Assembly (NCBI GenBank): GCA_039182515.1
Contig: JBCDCE010000043.1
Span: 1 to 34,798 of the forward strand
Source of the DNA: JBCDCE01 sp039182515
Lineage (GTDB): Bacteria > Pseudomonadota > Alphaproteobacteria > Rhodobacterales > Rhodobacteraceae
Length of the DNA: 34,798 bases
Direction of reading: 5' to 3'
This document shows, one piece after another, positions 33,601 to 34,798 of the stretch; within the stretch, counting starts at the first letter, position 1, and the number at the start of each line of letters is the position of its first letter. Both the position numbers and the translations under genes were made by a program. A model generated the notes under the pieces. It was not told where the DNA came from. It worked only from the letters and a program-made list of their open reading frames with translations, and searched no databases.

Positions 33601-33697
33601 GGTGATCGACTTTCCGATGCTGGATGGAACCGTGAAGAAGGCCAAAATCGTGAGCCCAGTTTTCTTTGACCCGGATGGGGAGAAACAAAATGTCTGA
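30686..33697 (+). CDS. soxA: Sarcosine oxidase subunit alpha
   Basis: 1003 residues, complete. The N-terminal part (about 1-110) is a ferredoxin-like domain (FLFNGKAMQGYEGDTLASAL, GRSFKYHRPRGV), then an NAD(P)/FAD-type domain with LLIVGGGVAGLMAAKTAQ near residue 173. The C-terminal ~400 residues are a GcvT-type tetrahydrofolate-binding fold (DASTLGKILVKGPDA, ALHIMRAEKGFIMIGDETDG), which captures the C1 unit as 5,10-methylene-THF. GGAGG precedes the ATG. The stop overlaps soxG by eight bases. Confidence 0.95.
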   Translation: MSTRLATLGRLIDRTQRRKFLFNGKAMQGYEGDTLASALLANDQMLMGRSFKYHRPRGVVASGAEEPNALMNLGTGDRFEPNARATTTPLFEGLCARSQNHWPSLEYDIGWMNNLLSKFLPAGFYYKMFIHPRPLWKHVYEPFIRQSAGLGQAPTRKDPDLYEHMHAHCDLLIVGGGVAGLMAAKTAQAAGLDVILCEQAEHWGGRAVVDGPKIDGQAAEDWVGATLQELESASNVTVLPRTMGAGIYDHGFALLYERLTDHLGPVETPRHRLWKVRAGHILTATGAIERPLSFAGNDIPGVMLAAAVRDYAVNYGVSCGDRTVVVTNNDDAYRTAIALKEAGLNVPAIIDARPQAEGPLPDMARGLDIEILTGKAIAKVKGGARVKSVAICDQAGEGTVLEEIACDAVAMSGGWSPVVHLWSHCGGKLTWDEAAAAFRPDSTCPPLGADGTGFVSVAGAADGMQSTSEVLANAEQKVLALVEKISGSAPKTSLPAVQEPGQEPLSPVWLMPQGAKPALRAKSWLDYQNDVKVSDVQLAAQEGFESVEHTKRYTTLGMATDQGKLSNINGLATLSNALGSSIPDVGTTTFRPPYTPISMGAIAGEAKNALFQPIRKTPMHAWHEEQNAYFEPVGQWRRPYCYPRGSESHDDAVHREVTNTRANLGLLDASTLGKILVKGPDAGKFLDMIYTNMMSTLKEGRCRYGLMCSENGFLSDDGVVARVGEDEWLCHTTSGGADRIHAHMEEWLQTEWWDWKVYVVNLTEQYGQIAVVGPNARKVLEDLGGMDVSKEALPFMGWSDGTLAGIPLRIYRISFSGELSYEIAVPAGQARALWDKLLEAGAKYDVMAYGTEALHIMRAEKGFIMIGDETDGTVIPQDLGLHWAISKKKEDFIGKRAQERSHMTDPERWQLVGLETLDSSVLPDGAYAVAEGKNENGQRNTQGRVTSTYMSPTLGKGIAMGLIKHGPDRMDEVIDFPMLDGTVKKAKIVSPVFFDPDGEKQNV

Positions 33698-34211
33698 GCG
33701 TCACTTTGAAGGCAGCACAAACGTCACTGAACACGCTGCAAAAGGGATGATCACCCTGAGAGGCGACCTTGAAAGCGCCGTTTTGCAAAAAGCGGTACGA
33801 TCAGCACTTGAGGTGACCTGTCCAGAGCGGGGACAATACACACAAAATGGCGCGTTTAGCATGGCGTGGATGTCTCCGGATGAGGCGCTTATTCTAACAC
33901 CTCACGCCGAAGCTGACGCTGCGCTCGCGAAACTCGCAAAGGCCTTAGACGGGTCACACCACCTTCTGGCAAATGTCAGTGATGCGCGCGCGTTTTTTCA
34001 ACTTGAAGGGCCCCAAGTTCTGAACGTACTCGCCAAACTTACGCCGGTTGACCTGCGCGCGAACCACTTCAAAACAGGGCAGGTGCGCCGCACCCATGTG
34101 AGTCAAGTCGCCGCAGCCTTTTGGATGAGCGAGACAGACACAATTGATCTGATCTGCTTTCGGTCAGTGGCTGATTATATGTGGGATCTTCTGAGCAACG
34201 CCGCCCGCTAG
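33690..34211 (+). CDS. soxG: Sarcosine oxidase subunit gamma
   Basis: 173 residues from ATG 33690, which lies inside the last codons of soxA (start chosen for coupling and the GGGAGAAACAAA ribosome region); an eight-residue longer frame is possible. The sequence resembles the GcvT-like gamma subunit: RSALEVTCPERGQYTQNGAF, MSPDEALILTP, NVSDARAFFQLEGPQVLNVL. The final LICFRSVADYMWDLLSNAAR is typical. It completes the soxB-D-A-G set. Confidence 0.92.
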   Translation: MSERHFEGSTNVTEHAAKGMITLRGDLESAVLQKAVRSALEVTCPERGQYTQNGAFSMAWMSPDEALILTPHAEADAALAKLAKALDGSHHLLANVSDARAFFQLEGPQVLNVLAKLTPVDLRANHFKTGQVRRTHVSQVAAAFWMSETDTIDLICFRSVADYMWDLLSNAAR

Positions 34212-34235
34212 CTTTTTCTTGGCGCAAAATACTCC
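34212..34235 (+). repeat. Intergenic repeat after soxG, copy 2
   Basis: CTTTTTCTTGG then CGCAAAATACTCC begins with the base after the soxG stop. It matches the copy after soxD except for a short variable centre. Confidence 0.6.
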
Positions 34236-34246
34236 GGGGGTGTCCT

Positions 34247-34329
34247 GATCTTTGCCCCGCTAAGACGGGGCACAGATCCGGACGGGGGCAGCGCCCCCCA
34301 AAACTTGGGGTGCGCAGCGCCAGCTGCGC
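34247..34329 (+). terminator. Cluster of three stem-loops ending the sox operon
   Basis: First: GATCT plus GCCCCG (34247-34259) with CGGGGC plus AGATC (34266-34278). Second: GGGGGC/GCCCCC (34284-34289 with 34293-34298). Third: GCGCAGC/GCTGCGC (34312-34318 with 34323-34329), followed by the T-rich TGTTTATTTCTTT. The third best fits an intrinsic terminator ahead of sod. Confidence 0.6.
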
Positions 34330-34430
34330 GCGATGTGTTTATTTCTTTGAGTTTGCGTACCTCGCCCCCTTGACGTACCCCCGGGAGAAGCGCACTTCGT
34401 CAGTCGACCACTTCACCAAGGAGCACACCA

Positions 34431-34798
34431 ATGGCTTTTGAGCTTCCCGATCTTCCCTATGCACACGACGCTTTGGCCGACAAAGGCATGTCGAAAGAAA
34501 CCCTAGAGTATCACCACGATCTGCATCACAACGCCTATGTCACCAACGGCAACAAAGCGATTGAAGGCACGGAATGGGCTGGCAAATCTCTCGAAGAGAT
34601 TATTGTTGGCACCTATGATGCCAATGCCGTGGCGCAAAACGGCATCTTCAACAACATCAGCCAGCTTTGGAACCACAACCAGTTTTGGGAAATGATGGGC
34701 CCGGGCGCGTCCGCAATGCCAGCCGAGTTGGAAAAGGCGCTTGTTGAAAGCTTCGGCTCCATTGACCAGTTTAAAACTGAGTTCTCTGCCGCAGGTGC
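34431..34798 (+). CDS. sodB: Fe/Mn superoxide dismutase, 5' part cut by the window edge
   Basis: The first 122 residues of a cytoplasmic Fe/Mn superoxide dismutase. AAGGAG precedes the ATG closely. FELPDLPYAHDALAD is the family's N-terminus. His28 in LEYHHDLHHNAYV and His82 in LWNHNQFW are expected metal ligands, and the domain continues past the window. The metal cannot be told from this part. Its place after sarcosine oxidase, a producer of H2O2, is suggestive of linked oxidative load, but it has its own leader. Confidence 0.93.
   Translation, partial: MAFELPDLPYAHDALADKGMSKETLEYHHDLHHNAYVTNGNKAIEGTEWAGKSLEEIIVGTYDANAVAQNGIFNNISQLWNHNQFWEMMGPGASAMPAELEKALVESFGSIDQFKTEFSAAG

Overview
The window reads as chromosome of an alphaproteobacterium, most likely a marine Rhodobacteraceae (Roseobacter-clade) member. 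This is inferred from moderately high GC, tightly packed genes with ATGA overlaps, TRAP and Liv transporters, a heterotetrameric sarcosine oxidase operon, CcmI and a DUF1289-RuvX pair. No rRNA, tRNA, CRISPR array or prophage was recognised.

Layout. 1-620: the 3' end of an IS3-family transposase and an adjoining ORF that it probably truncated. 913-2124: a ferredoxin-reductase-like flavoenzyme. 2157-2884: a frameshifted transferrin-binding-protein-like barrel gene, then a strong nested inverted repeat (2912-2992). 3110-7627 (minus): a complete branched-chain amino-acid type ABC transporter, livK-H-M-G-F. 7776-8607: an alpha/beta-hydrolase remnant and two small unknown genes. 8902-11753 (minus): an ECF42-type sigma factor, its DGPF/YCII partner and two SRPBCC paralogues; each SRPBCC gene is preceded by the same bipartite promoter motif. 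11803-13913 (minus): a class III aminotransferase and a BKACE beta-keto acid cleavage enzyme. These are divergent from 14055-19450 (plus): an RpiR regulator, TAXI binding protein, fused TRAP permease and universal stress protein. 19473-23006 (minus): a DEAD-box helicase, an AhpD-like protein and an unknown protein. 23195-25894 (plus): dusA, a TauE/SafE exporter and an oxygenase-like gene. 25899-27840 (minus): DUF1289, ruvX and ccmI. 28053-34211 (plus): soxB, a 1-kb island of small ORFs, then soxD-soxA-soxG. 34431-end: the start of an Fe/Mn superoxide dismutase.

Three gene systems stand out. (1) A self-contained ECF42 regulon in which the sigma factor probably drives its own operon and a second SRPBCC gene. 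(2) A divergent catabolic locus whose parts suggest import of an unknown, probably beta-amino, acid by TAXI-TRAP, transamination to a beta-keto acid, and acetyl-CoA-dependent cleavage by BKACE. It would be controlled by RpiR at a perfect 14-bp palindrome. (3) The sarcosine oxidase operon, which oxidises sarcosine to glycine, formaldehyde-level C1 units and H2O2, interrupted by a small-gene island and followed by sod.

The left third carries most of the decay: an IS end, two pseudogenes and several unexplained hairpins. From about 9 kb rightward the window looks like well-maintained core and catabolic genes. All functions are read from motifs and context; no database search was run.
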